A model generated the notes under the pieces. It did no database searches and was not told the DNA's origin. It saw only the letters and a program-made list of their open reading frames with translations. This document shows positions 23,846 to 32,663 of a stretch of 64,000 bases of DNA, piece after piece; the stretch's first letter is position 1; every line of letters begins with the position of its first letter. The stretch spans positions 186,001 through 250,000 of the forward strand of contig CP003096.1 in the NCBI GenBank assembly GCA_000233775.1, in the 5' to 3' direction. Made by a program: the position numbers and the translations under genes. This stretch comes from Thermovirga lienii DSM 17291 (GTDB taxonomy: Bacteria; Synergistota; Synergistia; Synergistales; Thermovirgaceae).

Positions 23846-25519
23846 ATGGCGGAAAAGAAAAGAAGTAAGCGTTTTCAGACCTTAGAGAACAGGCCGGTCC
23901 ACAAGGATGGGTTTATAGGGGAATGGATAGAAACTGGTTTGATCGCCATGGGAAGCCCCAACGACCCAACACCCTCCGTCAAGGTTAGCGACGGAAAAAT
24001 AGTGGAAATGGACGGCAAAAGACGAGAAGACTTTGACATGATAGACCAGTTCATAGCAGATTACGCCATAGATGTCTCCATAACAGAAGAGGCTATGGCA
24101 AAGTCAGATGTGGAACTTGCAAGAATGCTCGTCGATATAAACACTCCAGCTGAAGAAGTCAGAAAGGTCTTTGGAGGACTGACGCCTGCGAAACTAGCAT
24201 CGGTAGTAGATAAGCTGAACATAGTTGAAATAATGATGGCCATGCAGAAGATGCGGGTCAGGCAGACGCCGAAAAACCAGGCTCACGTCACTAGCGCTAC
24301 AGACAACCCCGTGATGCTGGCCTGCGACGCTGCAGAAGCAGCTTACAGAGGATTTGCCGAGATAGAGACCACGGTTGCCGTGTTTAAGTACGGTCCTCTT
24401 AACGCTCTATCTTTGTTGGTTGGGTCCCAGGTTGGCCGTCCCGGAGTGTTGACTCAGGATGCACTGGAAGAATCCTTTGAGCTTGAGATAGGCATGAGAG
24501 GTCTTACGGCCTACGCGGAGACCGTCTCTGTCTATGGTACGGAGAGCGTATTTGTAGATGGCGACGATACGCCGTGGTCGAAGGCCTTTTTGGCTTCGTG
24601 CTACGCCAGCAGGGGCATAAAGATGAGGTTCACCAGCGGTACAGGAAGTGAAGTCCAGATGGGAGCCGCAGAGGGCAAGAGCATGCTTTACCTGGAAGCC
24701 CGCTGCATCCTTATAACCAAGGGTGCGGGAGTCCAGGGGCTGCAGAACGGCTCCATTTCCTGCATAGGTGTTCCAGGCGCTGTCCCGAGCGGCCTTAGAG
24801 CTGTAGCTGCGGAGAACCTTTTGACCATGGCTATGGGCATGGAGGTCGCTTCTGGTAACGACCAAACCTTCTCGCACTCTGACCTGCGCCGCACAGCAAG
24901 GACCATACCTCAGTTCTTCCCCGGAACGGACCTTATCTTCTCAGGATATTCTGCTGTTCCCAACTGCGACAACATGTTTGCCGGGTCCAACTGGGACATA
25001 GAGGACATAGACGATTACCTTGCCCTGCAGCGAGATTTCAAGGTAGACGGTGGCGTTCGCCCTGTGTTGGAGGAAGACGTAATTGCGGTGAGGAACAAGG
25101 CAGCGAGGGCCCTTCAGGCCGTTTACGAGGAACTTGGGTTCCCCCCGATCACCGATGAAGAAGTGGAAGCAGCCACTTATGCCAACACCAGCAAGGATGT
25201 CCCACCAAGGAATATTCCAGAGGACCTGAAAGCTGCTGACAGGATCATGAAAGAGGGAATAACCGGTGTGGACGTTATAAAGGCGTTGGCTAAACGGGGT
25301 TACAGGGATGTAGCGGAAGCCATTTTGATGATGATGAAGCAGCGCATCTCTGGGGACTATCTCCAGACCTCTGCTTGGATCGATGAAAACGGCTACGTTT
25401 GGAGCGCGATCAACGATCCTAACACTTATCAAGGACCTATGACAGGTTATCAGATGAGCCCTGAGCGTTGGGAAGAGATAAAGAATATTCCTTGGGCGAT
25501 AAGGGCAGAGGACGTTTAA
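23846..25519 (+). CDS. pduC: B12-dependent diol/glycerol dehydratase, large subunit
   Basis: 557 residues, the usual length for PduC (about 554). The whole chain aligns with PduC/DhaB1: KRSKRF at the N-terminus, KMRVRQTP, QVGRPGVLTQ, VYGTESVFVDGDDTPWSKAF, GVQGLQNGS and SNDQTF-like GNDQTFSHSD. The Ser in NGSISCIG is as I recall for diol dehydratases, where the Klebsiella glycerol enzyme has Ala. This hints at 1,2-propanediol as substrate, though glycerol may also be used. The adenosylcobalamin enzyme turns the diol into an aldehyde inside the shell. GGGAGGTGAG precedes the ATG. It is followed by the medium and small subunits. Confidence 0.95.
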   Translation: MAEKKRSKRFQTLENRPVHKDGFIGEWIETGLIAMGSPNDPTPSVKVSDGKIVEMDGKRREDFDMIDQFIADYAIDVSITEEAMAKSDVELARMLVDINTPAEEVRKVFGGLTPAKLASVVDKLNIVEIMMAMQKMRVRQTPKNQAHVTSATDNPVMLACDAAEAAYRGFAEIETTVAVFKYGPLNALSLLVGSQVGRPGVLTQDALEESFELEIGMRGLTAYAETVSVYGTESVFVDGDDTPWSKAFLASCYASRGIKMRFTSGTGSEVQMGAAEGKSMLYLEARCILITKGAGVQGLQNGSISCIGVPGAVPSGLRAVAAENLLTMAMGMEVASGNDQTFSHSDLRRTARTIPQFFPGTDLIFSGYSAVPNCDNMFAGSNWDIEDIDDYLALQRDFKVDGGVRPVLEEDVIAVRNKAARALQAVYEELGFPPITDEEVEAATYANTSKDVPPRNIPEDLKAADRIMKEGITGVDVIKALAKRGYRDVAEAILMMMKQRISGDYLQTSAWIDENGYVWSAINDPNTYQGPMTGYQMSPERWEEIKNIPWAIRAEDV

Positions 25520-25532
25520 AGGGGGTGAAACT

Positions 25533-26201
25533 ATGGTTTCTCTGAATGAAGAAGTTATTCGCAAGGTCATAGCTGAAGTTTTAGCTGAAATGGCTCCTTC
25601 CTCTCCAACAGCGAAAAAGGCAGAAAGCCTTTCGGTGCCTAAAGCTGCTTCGTCCATGAGACTGGTGGAGAAGGGCAAGGCTGAAAAAAGTTCCGACCCT
25701 AAGGATGTGGTCATTGGCATCTCTCCAGGGTTTGGAGTTGGTTTTAACGAGACTATAGTTGGCACCCCGCACTCTGAAGTGTTAAGGCAGCTTATGGCGG
25801 GAATAGAGGAAGAGGGGCTGAAGCCGAGGATAGTAAGGGTGCTGCATACCTGTGATGTGGCTTTTATAGGCAAGAAAGCGGCGGAGCTTGCCGGGTCTGG
25901 TATAGGTATAGGGGTGCTTTCCAGAGGAACGGCAGTCATTCACCAAAAGGACCTGCCTCCCCTTGGAAACCTGGAGCTATTCCCTCAGTCGCCGCTTTTG
26001 GATCCTGAGACGTTCCGTGCAATAGGCCGTAACGCTGCAAAGTATGCCAAAGGCGAGAGTCCCGTGCCTGTTCCCACCAAGAACGATCCTATGGCGAGAC
26101 CTCGCTACCAAGGTTTGGCAGCCCTTCTACACAACAAGGAGATGCGGTTTGTCGATCCTAAAAAGGGTCCGGTAGAAATTGAAGTTGCCGTTGATAGATG
26201 A
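25533..26201 (+). CDS. pduD: Diol dehydratase, medium subunit
   Basis: 222 residues. The N-terminal helix EEVIRKVIAEVLAEM plus a flexible linker (about 1-45) is an encapsulation-peptide-like extension, as known for PduD. The conserved core has VVIGISPGFGVGF, GTPHSEVLRQLMAGIEEEG and RGTAVIHQKDLPPL. The subunit contributes to cobalamin binding in the C-D-E complex. AAAGGGGGTG precedes the ATG. The gene lies 13 bases from pduC and 13 bases before the preferred pduE start. Confidence 0.94.
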   Translation: MVSLNEEVIRKVIAEVLAEMAPSSPTAKKAESLSVPKAASSMRLVEKGKAEKSSDPKDVVIGISPGFGVGFNETIVGTPHSEVLRQLMAGIEEEGLKPRIVRVLHTCDVAFIGKKAAELAGSGIGIGVLSRGTAVIHQKDLPPLGNLELFPQSPLLDPETFRAIGRNAAKYAKGESPVPVPTKNDPMARPRYQGLAALLHNKEMRFVDPKKGPVEIEVAVDR

Positions 26202-26214
26202 GGGGGTGCTAGGA

Positions 26215-26745
26215 ATGGCTATGGAGTTGAATGAACAGCTTATAGCGGAGCTTGTGAGAAAGACATTGAAAGAGGTCATGGGATCGGCTAATGCTCCTAC
26301 AGATGCTACCCCTACGGGTGAAAAGAGCAAAAACAACCTGAAGGTAGAGGATTATCCTCTTGCTTCTAAAAGGCCAGAGCTTCTAAAGACGCCTACAGGC
26401 AAAGCTATTGAAGACGTAAATTTGGATAACCTTTTGAGCGGCAAGGTGGGCTTTGAAGATTTGCGTATTACTCCTGAGGCTCTGGAGTATCAGGCCCAGA
26501 TCGCTGAAGCTGCTGGCAAGGAGCAGGTCGCAATGAACCTGAGAAGGTCTGCAGAGCTTATAAAGGTCCCCGATAAGAGGTTGCTGGAGATATATAACGC
26601 CCTGCGACCCCGCAGGTCCACGAAGCAGGAACTTTTAGACATAGCTGATGAGCTGGAGAGCAAGTACAACGCAGTGGTTAACGCCAGGATGGTTAGAGAA
26701 GCTGCGGACGTATATGAGCGCAGGGGATTACTGAAGAGCGCCTAA
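26215..26745 (+). CDS. pduE: Diol dehydratase, small subunit
   Basis: 176 residues from ATG at 26215 with AGGGGG upstream; an earlier in-frame TTG at 26179 would overlap pduD and lacks a site. The N-terminal amphipathic helix (MELNEQLIAELVRKTLKEVM) resembles a targeting peptide. The conserved part contains YPLASKRPELLKTPTGK, RRSAELIKVPD, IYNALRPRRSTK and ARMVREAADVYERRGLL, all typical of PduE. It completes the dehydratase heterotrimer. Confidence 0.94.
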   Translation: MAMELNEQLIAELVRKTLKEVMGSANAPTDATPTGEKSKNNLKVEDYPLASKRPELLKTPTGKAIEDVNLDNLLSGKVGFEDLRITPEALEYQAQIAEAAGKEQVAMNLRRSAELIKVPDKRLLEIYNALRPRRSTKQELLDIADELESKYNAVVNARMVREAADVYERRGLLKSA

Positions 26746-26769
26746 TTAAAGACTAACTAAGGAGGGGTT

Positions 26770-28638
26770 ATGGTGCCCATAGTGGCTGGCATTGACATAG
26801 GAAACTCGACCACAGAGGTTGCTTTGGGTAAGGTGGAAAACGGTCAGGTGGAATTTTTATCCTCCTCTTTGTATCAGACCACTGGTCTTAAGGGGACAAC
26901 CCAGAACGTAAGGGGCGTAAAGATGGCCCTGGGGTTGGCCTTGGAGAAGATAGGCTTTGGCAGGGAAGATTTTTCAAAGATAGATGTAATCTGCATAAAT
27001 GAAGCCGCCCCTGTCATAGGCGATGTGGCCATGGAAAATATAAGTGAGACCATAGTGACCGAATCCACCATGATAGGCCATAACCCCTCAACGCCAGGCG
27101 GCGTAGGGGTAGGAAAAGGCAGGACCGTTCATATTGATGACCTGTTGAACGTGGAGAAAAATGATCCTGTTATAGTGGTGATTCCCTCCAATTGGGACTA
27201 TGAAGCTGCGTCAGAGGCAATAAACAGAGCGATAGAAAAGGGGATTTCTGTGGAGGGCGCCATATGCCAGGGGGACGACGGAGTCCTCATAGCCAACCGC
27301 ATCAACAAGGTCATACCCATAGTAGATGAAGTAATGTCCATAGAAAAGGTTCCTCTTGGGATGTATGCCTGCGTGGAAGTGGCTCCTCCTGGGAGGGTCA
27401 TAGAGGCGCTTTCTAACCCTTACGGCATAGCTACTATTTTTTCCCTTTCGCCAGAGGAGACCAAACATGTCGTTCCCGTGGCCAGGGCCTTGATAGGCAA
27501 CCGCTCTGCTGTGGTCATAAAGACGCCCACCGGTGAGGTCAAGGAAAGGCGAATACCTGCCGGGGAGCTTTACATTGATGGGGCCTCAGGAAGGAGGACC
27601 GTCAATGTGGAAAGCGGCGCAGAGGCAATAATGAAAGTTTTGGAAGAGAGCCAGCCTGTCAAGAACATATTTGGCCAACCTGGCACCAACGTGGGAGGAA
27701 TGATGGAGAGGGTAAGGAGGACCATGTCCAACCTTACTGGGCTTCCGGTCGCAGATATCCACATAAAGGATCTTTTGGCGGTGGACACCTTGGTCCCTCA
27801 GAGGGTCGTAGGGGGGATAGCCGGCGAGTTTTCCCAGGAACACGGGGTAGCCTTGGCTGTGATGGTGGAGACGGAGAAGCTGCCCATGACCCAGCTGGCT
27901 GAGGCTATTTCCCAGGAGACTGGTGTTAAGGTCATGATCGGTGGAGTCGAGGCGGAGATGGCCGTAAGGGGAGCCCTTACCACTCCAGGAACGAAAAAGC
28001 CTCTTGCTATTTTGGATTTGGGAGCAGGAAGCACCGATGCATCTTTGATGAAAGAAAACGGTGAAATTGACCTTATCCACCTTGCTGGTGCCGGGAATAT
28101 GGTCAACACCATAATAGCCAGCGAGCTGGGCATAGAGAGTATGGAACTGGCAGAGTCCATCAAGCGTTACCCCCTATGTAAGGTTGAAAGTCCCTTCCAC
28201 GTAAGGCAGGAGGACGGAAGGGTTAGGTTTTTCGATAACCCCTTGTCGCCCAACCTCTTTGGAAAGAACGCCCTCGTTGTAGAAGACGACATACTGATGC
28301 CTCTGGAACTGGATATTCCTGTGGAGAGGATAAGGGAAATAAGGCGCAGGGCCAAAAGGGAAGTGTTTGTTACCAATTCCTTGAGGGCGCTTGAGAGGGT
28401 GTCCCCGGCTGGCAACGTGAGGCTTTTGGATTACGTTGTCCTTGTCGGAGGGTCTGCCTTGGACTTTGAGATTCCGTCGATGATAACCGACGCCCTTTCC
28501 AGGTTTGGCGTAGTGGCTGGCCGAGGAAACATAAGGGGAACTGAGGGACCCCGCAATGCGGTGGCTACAGGGCTAGTTTTGGGGTTTGCCAGTAAGGGGC
28601 TGCCGGTGAAATGGCTGAGCGGAGCGCGGAGGGCCTAG
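26770..28638 (+). CDS. pduG: Diol dehydratase-reactivating factor, large subunit
   Basis: 622 residues, close to PduG/DdrA (about 610). An ASKHA-type ATPase: AGIDIGNSTTEVAL (about 5-18), the swiveling-domain stretch with GAICQGDDGVLIANRI, and a second phosphate motif ILDLGAGSTDASL (about 415-427), then VVLVGGSALDFEIP near the end. It uses ATP to pull damaged cobalamin out of the dehydratase so that a new cofactor can bind. GGAGGGG precedes the ATG. The partner small subunit follows four bases after the stop. Confidence 0.94.
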   Translation: MVPIVAGIDIGNSTTEVALGKVENGQVEFLSSSLYQTTGLKGTTQNVRGVKMALGLALEKIGFGREDFSKIDVICINEAAPVIGDVAMENISETIVTESTMIGHNPSTPGGVGVGKGRTVHIDDLLNVEKNDPVIVVIPSNWDYEAASEAINRAIEKGISVEGAICQGDDGVLIANRINKVIPIVDEVMSIEKVPLGMYACVEVAPPGRVIEALSNPYGIATIFSLSPEETKHVVPVARALIGNRSAVVIKTPTGEVKERRIPAGELYIDGASGRRTVNVESGAEAIMKVLEESQPVKNIFGQPGTNVGGMMERVRRTMSNLTGLPVADIHIKDLLAVDTLVPQRVVGGIAGEFSQEHGVALAVMVETEKLPMTQLAEAISQETGVKVMIGGVEAEMAVRGALTTPGTKKPLAILDLGAGSTDASLMKENGEIDLIHLAGAGNMVNTIIASELGIESMELAESIKRYPLCKVESPFHVRQEDGRVRFFDNPLSPNLFGKNALVVEDDILMPLELDIPVERIREIRRRAKREVFVTNSLRALERVSPAGNVRLLDYVVLVGGSALDFEIPSMITDALSRFGVVAGRGNIRGTEGPRNAVATGLVLGFASKGLPVKWLSGARRA

Positions 28639-28642
28639 AAGG

Positions 28643-29176
28643 ATGAGCAAACACGGACCTATGGAGCTTAAGGGTATACAAGAAAACAGGCCAGTTATAG
28701 TGCTTTTGCTCTCAGATTCGTGCCCCGAAGAATGGGTGAGGCACATAGGTGCCGGCTGTGAAGAAGAGGGGGTGCCTCTTGCATGGGGCAGGAGGTCGGA
28801 TGGTAGGGCTTCATCTCTTGCCAAGGAGGCAGCTGTTATTTCCAGGTTGGAAGTAGGCATAGGGTTGGACAGGACAGAAAGCGCTGTAACCATGTTCTCT
28901 CTTTCGGAGCACCCACCGTACGTTGCCGCGTTCCACGGTGGGGATCCTTTGGTTTTGAGGTGGCTGGGGCACAACGCCTCCAGGCTTGTTAAGAGGGAAC
29001 CGCTGTTGGATAAAGAAGAATTTTTGAAGAAAAGAAAAGTGTCCAAGGACCTTTCGAAAAAATTGCAAAGCGCAGCGCCGAAGCTGACTGAAGCGGGTGA
29101 GGAATCTTACGAGGAATTGGTCAAAAAGGTAGTTGCGTACGTACTGGAAGGATTAGGGAACGTTAGGGGTGGGTAG
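28643..29176 (+). CDS. pduH: Diol dehydratase-reactivating factor, small subunit
   Basis: 177 residues. The first 115 match the PduH/DdrB fold (RPVIVLLLSDSCPEEWVRHI, EEEGVPLAWG, LEVGIGLDRTESAVTMF), which mimics the dehydratase medium subunit and helps PduG open the damaged complex. The chain is about 50 residues longer than the Salmonella protein. The extra part, LDKEEFLKKRKVSKDLSKKLQ to VVAYVLEGLG, ends with an amphipathic helix that may act as a targeting or assembly peptide. That last role is inference. Confidence 0.85.
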   Translation: MSKHGPMELKGIQENRPVIVLLLSDSCPEEWVRHIGAGCEEEGVPLAWGRRSDGRASSLAKEAAVISRLEVGIGLDRTESAVTMFSLSEHPPYVAAFHGGDPLVLRWLGHNASRLVKREPLLDKEEFLKKRKVSKDLSKKLQSAAPKLTEAGEESYEELVKKVVAYVLEGLGNVRGG

Positions 29177-29178
29177 CG

Positions 29179-29769
29179 ATGAGCGATTCTCATGCAGCAG
29201 TTGGGTTCATAGAGACAGTAGGTTTGGCTGCAGCTATAGAGGCTGCGGATGCGGCGTGCAAGACGGCAAATATAAAGCTCATAGGAAGGGAAAACTCTAG
29301 AGGCAGCGGGATGATAACCATAAAGATAAGAGGAGAGGTTTCTGCTGTTAAGAGTGCTCTTTTGTCTGCCCATGCTGCAGCCTCGAAGGTGAACAAGGTG
29401 GTTTCGGTCTCCATTATACCCAGGCCCGGTGCAGCCTTAGAGCCTGTAATGGTTTATAACAAGGAGACGCTTTCTGCCGAAGGCCAGAGGAAGGCCGAAG
29501 ACGAAAAAGAGAGCGAAACAAAGCCCCAAAAAGAAGAGAAAGAACAAAAAACAGAAAAGACATCAGAAGCAAAAGAGACAGAAGCAGAAACAGAAGCCTC
29601 AAAAGAAGAAAAGGAGCAAAAGCCCGTAGAGCCTTCTGAAGTAAAAGAAGTCGAAACGGAGCCCAAAAAGGAAGAAAAAGAGACTCTAGCTGAAGAGACA
29701 AAGGAAGACAAACCGACCAAAAAGACGACAAGGGGAAAGGGAAAAGGACGGAAAAAGCCCAGCAAGTAG
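29179..29769 (+). CDS. BMC-H shell protein with long Glu/Lys-rich tail (PduK-like)
   Basis: 196 residues. Residues 1-85 are one BMC domain (GFIETVGLAAAIEAADAACK, GSGMITIKIRGEVSAVKSAL, VVSVSIIPRPG). Residues about 95-196 are a low-complexity tail built almost only of Glu, Lys, Thr, Ala, Ser and Pro in loose KEEKEQK-type repeats, ending in a basic patch (RGKGKGRKKPSK). PduK and EutK also carry C-terminal extensions, but with Fe-S or nucleic-acid-binding parts, which are absent here. The charged tail may project into the lumen or cytosol and organise cargo. The next gene begins 33 bases downstream. Confidence 0.85.
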   Translation: MSDSHAAVGFIETVGLAAAIEAADAACKTANIKLIGRENSRGSGMITIKIRGEVSAVKSALLSAHAAASKVNKVVSVSIIPRPGAALEPVMVYNKETLSAEGQRKAEDEKESETKPQKEEKEQKTEKTSEAKETEAETEASKEEKEQKPVEPSEVKEVETEPKKEEKETLAEETKEDKPTKKTTRGKGKGRKKPSK

Positions 29770-29801
29770 GAAAGAGCCGTTAAGAGATGGGAGGGTTTTT
29801 G

Positions 29802-30119
29802 ATGAAGGGAGAAGCTTTAGGTTTGTTGGAGACAAAAGGTTTTGTGGGAGCTATAGAGGCGGCAGATGCAATGGTAAAGGCTGCTAACGTGACCTTGATA
29901 GGGCACAAGCTTTCCGGCGCAGGGTTGGTGACAGTGATGATAAGGGGAGATGTGGGGGCAGTGAAAGCTGCAGTGGATGCTGGGGCAGCAGCTGCTAAGG
30001 CAGTTGGCGAGGTTGTTTCTGTACACGTCATCCCAAGACCCCACACTGATACAGAGACCATGTTGCCTGAGGGAGAAAAAGACAACAAGGCAGATTTGAA
30101 CATAGGGGTAGAAGACTAG
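29802..30119 (+). CDS. pduJ: BMC-H hexameric shell protein, PduJ type
   Basis: 105 residues from ATG at 29802 with GGGAGGG upstream; an upstream start would add only five residues. One BMC domain nearly identical to the PduA-like protein at 22679, with pore segment [15 protein letters not shown], and a 15-residue polar tail. Major facet protein of the shell. In Salmonella PduJ can replace PduA when placed at the pduA position; here two such genes lie 7 kb apart in one operon. Confidence 0.92.
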   Translation: MKGEALGLLETKGFVGAIEAADAMVKAANVTLIGHKLSGAGLVTVMIRGDVGAVKAAVDAGAAAAKAVGEVVSVHVIPRPHTDTETMLPEGEKDNKADLNIGVED

Positions 30120-30153
30120 CCTTAGATTGAAGGCGCAGGGGAGAGAGCCAGTC

Positions 30154-30807
30154 ATGTTGAACATGGAAAAACTTGTAGATGCCATCACTAAAGAGATAAG
30201 CGCCCTGCTTGCGTCGGGCAACTTCCCCATTGTGGTTGGAGTAAGCAACAGGCACGTGCATTTGTCTAGGGAGCACACAGACATTCTGTTTGGCGAAGGA
30301 TACGAACTCACCAAGATGAGGGATTTGAGGCAGCCTGGAGAGTTTGCTGCCAAGGAGACTGTCACTGTGGCTACAGCCGGGGGCGTTTTGGAAAATGTGA
30401 GGATCCTGGGCCCCATAAGAAAAAAGACCCAGTTTGAGCTTTCTGCTTCCGACGCCAGAAAGCTGCGAATAGACGTTCCCGTGGTAAAAAGCGGCTCTTC
30501 CCACGAGTTAGAAAGCCCCGTATTGCTTATAGGTCCAAAAGGGAGTGTCTCTCTCACCGAGGGTGTTGGGCTCGCATGGAGGCATATACATTTGTCTCCC
30601 GAAGAAGCCTTGGCCTTGGGAGTGAAAGACGGCCAGGAAGTAGATGTGGAGGTCAAGGGGGACAGGGGCGTCATATTTAGAAAGGTATGGGTGCGGGTGA
30701 GCGACAAGTTCGTAAGCGAGTTTCACGTGGATGTGGACGAAGCGAACGCTTGCGGGCTAAAGACCGGGGATTACGTTCAGATAGTCCGCATACCAGAAAG
30801 TTTGTAA
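30154..30807 (+). CDS. pduL: Phosphate propanoyl/acetyltransferase PduL
   Basis: 217 residues from ATG at 30154, eight bases after GGGGAGAG. The N-terminal helix NMEKLVDAITKEISALLASG is an encapsulation peptide like that of PduL. Two beta-barrel domains follow, with the zinc-binding motif SNRHVHLSREH (about 37-47) and RHIHLSPEEAL (about 140-150) giving the His ligands. The enzyme converts acyl-CoA and phosphate to acyl-phosphate and frees CoA within the shell. No propionate kinase gene (pduW) is found in the window, so ATP formation would need a kinase elsewhere. Confidence 0.94.
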   Translation: MLNMEKLVDAITKEISALLASGNFPIVVGVSNRHVHLSREHTDILFGEGYELTKMRDLRQPGEFAAKETVTVATAGGVLENVRILGPIRKKTQFELSASDARKLRIDVPVVKSGSSHELESPVLLIGPKGSVSLTEGVGLAWRHIHLSPEEALALGVKDGQEVDVEVKGDRGVIFRKVWVRVSDKFVSEFHVDVDEANACGLKTGDYVQIVRIPESL

Positions 30808-30821
30808 ATGGGGGATAGATC

Positions 30822-31703
30822 TTGTCCAGATTAGATGCATGTGCTGAGGCGTTAAAAAGCGGTAAGGCCATCGCTCCATGGAAGAAGTTGTACCTGGGAA
30901 TCGACCTGGGGACCACGAACATCGTGGTTGTGGCCTTGAACGAAAATGGCGAGCCAGTAGCTGCGTCGATGACATCGTCTACAGAAATAATACGAGACGG
31001 TGTAGTGGTTGATTACTGGCGGGCCATAAAGGAGACGGAGAAGAACATAGAGGTGATTTGCTCGAAGCTGGGGGTCTCCCTGGATAGGCTTTTGGAAAAT
31101 TCCGTCGGAGCTTCGGCGTATCCTCCGGGCATATCTCCCAGGACGGCCCAAGTCTGTGCCAACGTAGTGGAGGCTTTAGAGATTCCATGCAAGGGCCTGT
31201 ATGAGGAGCCAGTAGCTGCAGCAAGAGCGCTGAACATGGAAGAAGGCGTGATAGTGGACGTAGGTGGAGGTACGACGGGAATAGCGATCTTCAAGGAGGG
31301 AGCGGTCACATACTCCGCCGACGAGCCTACAGGGGGGACACACATGACATTGGTGATCTCTGGCAGGATGGGGCTTTCCTTTGAAGAAGCCGAGGAGAAA
31401 AAGCGAGTCAAGGCCAATCACAAGTTTTTGAGGCCCATATTGGTTCCCGTCGTGGAAAAGATGGCCACCATAGTCAAAGAACATTTACATAAGGCTTCTT
31501 GGGATTTTTCAGGCGATCCAATATATCTGGTCGGTGGAGGAGCGGACATCGAAGGTGCTGAAGAAGTGTTTTCGTCCATCGTCCAATATCCTGTGAAGCT
31601 TGCAAAGCATTGTCTTTTGGTTACCCCGTTGGGCATAGCGTCCATGCTCTGGGAAGAACAGTGCGAAAAGATGGTGAAAGAAGATGCAGCGCACGTTAAT
31701 TGA
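30822..31703 (+). CDS. eutJ: EutJ-type ASKHA chaperone
   Basis: 293 residues from TTG at 30822. An actin/Hsp70-like ATPase: YLGIDLGTTNIVVVALNENG (about 25-44), VEEPVAAARAL-like EEPVAAARALN, VDVGGGTTGIAIF (about 146-158) and YLVGGGADIEG (about 234-244). EutJ is thought to serve as a chaperone for the ammonia-lyase or shell; it is found in many diol loci too. It follows pduL by 14 bases and overlaps the next gene by 20 bases. Confidence 0.88.
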   Translation: MSRLDACAEALKSGKAIAPWKKLYLGIDLGTTNIVVVALNENGEPVAASMTSSTEIIRDGVVVDYWRAIKETEKNIEVICSKLGVSLDRLLENSVGASAYPPGISPRTAQVCANVVEALEIPCKGLYEEPVAAARALNMEEGVIVDVGGGTTGIAIFKEGAVTYSADEPTGGTHMTLVISGRMGLSFEEAEEKKRVKANHKFLRPILVPVVEKMATIVKEHLHKASWDFSGDPIYLVGGGADIEGAEEVFSSIVQYPVKLAKHCLLVTPLGIASMLWEEQCEKMVKEDAAHVN

Positions 31704-32358
31704 TCGTCTCGTAGAGGAGGTCATATCGAGGCTGTCCAAACCGAGGGTGGCTTTTTTGTGGGGCAGTGGTGAGGCACCTAATAAGGCCTTGGAAACTGAG
31801 GCTTTTAACGCCGTCCACTACCTGCCAGCGGAAAGCTGTTTTTCGCCTTTGAGCCATCTTAGGCCCTGTTACTTTTTGGATCGTTTGGAAGACATCAAAA
31901 AGGAAGTAAAGACGCTGGATTTTTTAGTGGCCTTGCAGGTTTCACCTGCGGTGCTGCAGGAATTGTGTTCGGCTTTTCCCATAAGCAATATCAGCCTTTT
32001 TATCTCTTGTTTTATAGATGCAGGAAAGCCTGTGATCATGGATTTGCGTGCCATAAGAGAAAGGTACGAATGGGGCGGCTTAATGCAGAAGTTATTTGAA
32101 GCAAGGCTCAGGGAGCTTAGGAGCTTGGGAGTGGTTTTTGTCGATAAAAAGGTTTCTTCTGAAACAACTAGCGCGCCGCAGGGCGAGGGAAAAAGCTTGG
32201 TACTAAAAGATAAAGGTTGGCTTGCCTGGAGCGAAGTTAGCGGAATGCTTCCTGGTGGTTGTAGGGCTTTGGTGCTCAAAGGTGATACGAAACTTAGTTT
32301 TGAAGCAATCTCCAGGCTAAGGGAGCAAGGTGTTATGGTCACAAGAGAGGAAGGATAG
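31684..32358 (+). CDS. PduM-like microcompartment protein
   Basis: 224 residues, start inside the end of eutJ. The N-terminal IDRLVEEVISRLSK is an amphipathic helix like the targeting peptides of other lumen proteins. The rest shows alternating strand and helix segments with no catalytic motif that I recognise. Its position between pduL/eutJ and pduN is the position of pduM in Salmonella, and PduM is needed to build the compartment by an unknown mechanism. The name is based mainly on position and the N-terminal helix, so confidence is moderate. Confidence 0.5.
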   Translation: MQRTLIDRLVEEVISRLSKPRVAFLWGSGEAPNKALETEAFNAVHYLPAESCFSPLSHLRPCYFLDRLEDIKKEVKTLDFLVALQVSPAVLQELCSAFPISNISLFISCFIDAGKPVIMDLRAIRERYEWGGLMQKLFEARLRELRSLGVVFVDKKVSSETTSAPQGEGKSLVLKDKGWLAWSEVSGMLPGGCRALVLKGDTKLSFEAISRLREQGVMVTREEG

Positions 32359-32360
32359 AG

Positions 32361-32663
32361 ATGGCTATTTCTGCTCGGCTGGTAGTCAAGCCCACAGAAG
32401 CGCTTTTAGAGGTCTTAAAGAGCAGGTTGAGACCTCGGGTGGTTAAAGATTTTAACGGGGCAGGGGCATTGCTGCTCATTCAGGGAGCGGTTGTGGATGT
32501 TTTGGCGGCCATAGATGTGGCGACCAAGGCTTCCAACGTCAAAGCCTCTGAAGTTGTAGGTAACTGCCCGCAGCAGCTTAATACCGTTGTATTTTGGGGA
32601 AGTGTATCGGATGTGAAGCAGGCTCTTTCAGCCTTGAAGGAATGGGGAGATGTTAAGCCATGA
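32361..32663 (+). CDS. Divergent single-domain BMC protein
   Basis: 100 residues. A weak BMC domain is visible: DVLAAIDVATKASNVKASEVVG matches the helix and strand of the fold, and VFWGSVSDVKQALSAL matches the second helix. The usual pore segment is replaced by GNCPQQLNTVVF. It may be a minor shell or edge protein. The stop overlaps the pduN start by four bases (ATGA). No specific Pdu name is justified. Confidence 0.7.
   Translation: MAISARLVVKPTEALLEVLKSRLRPRVVKDFNGAGALLLIQGAVVDVLAAIDVATKASNVKASEVVGNCPQQLNTVVFWGSVSDVKQALSALKEWGDVKP

Noticed and set aside
29414-29765. Ser/Phe/Leu-rich minus-strand open frames
   Set aside because: They mirror the Glu/Lys-rich tail of the shell protein on the plus strand and carry no start signal.
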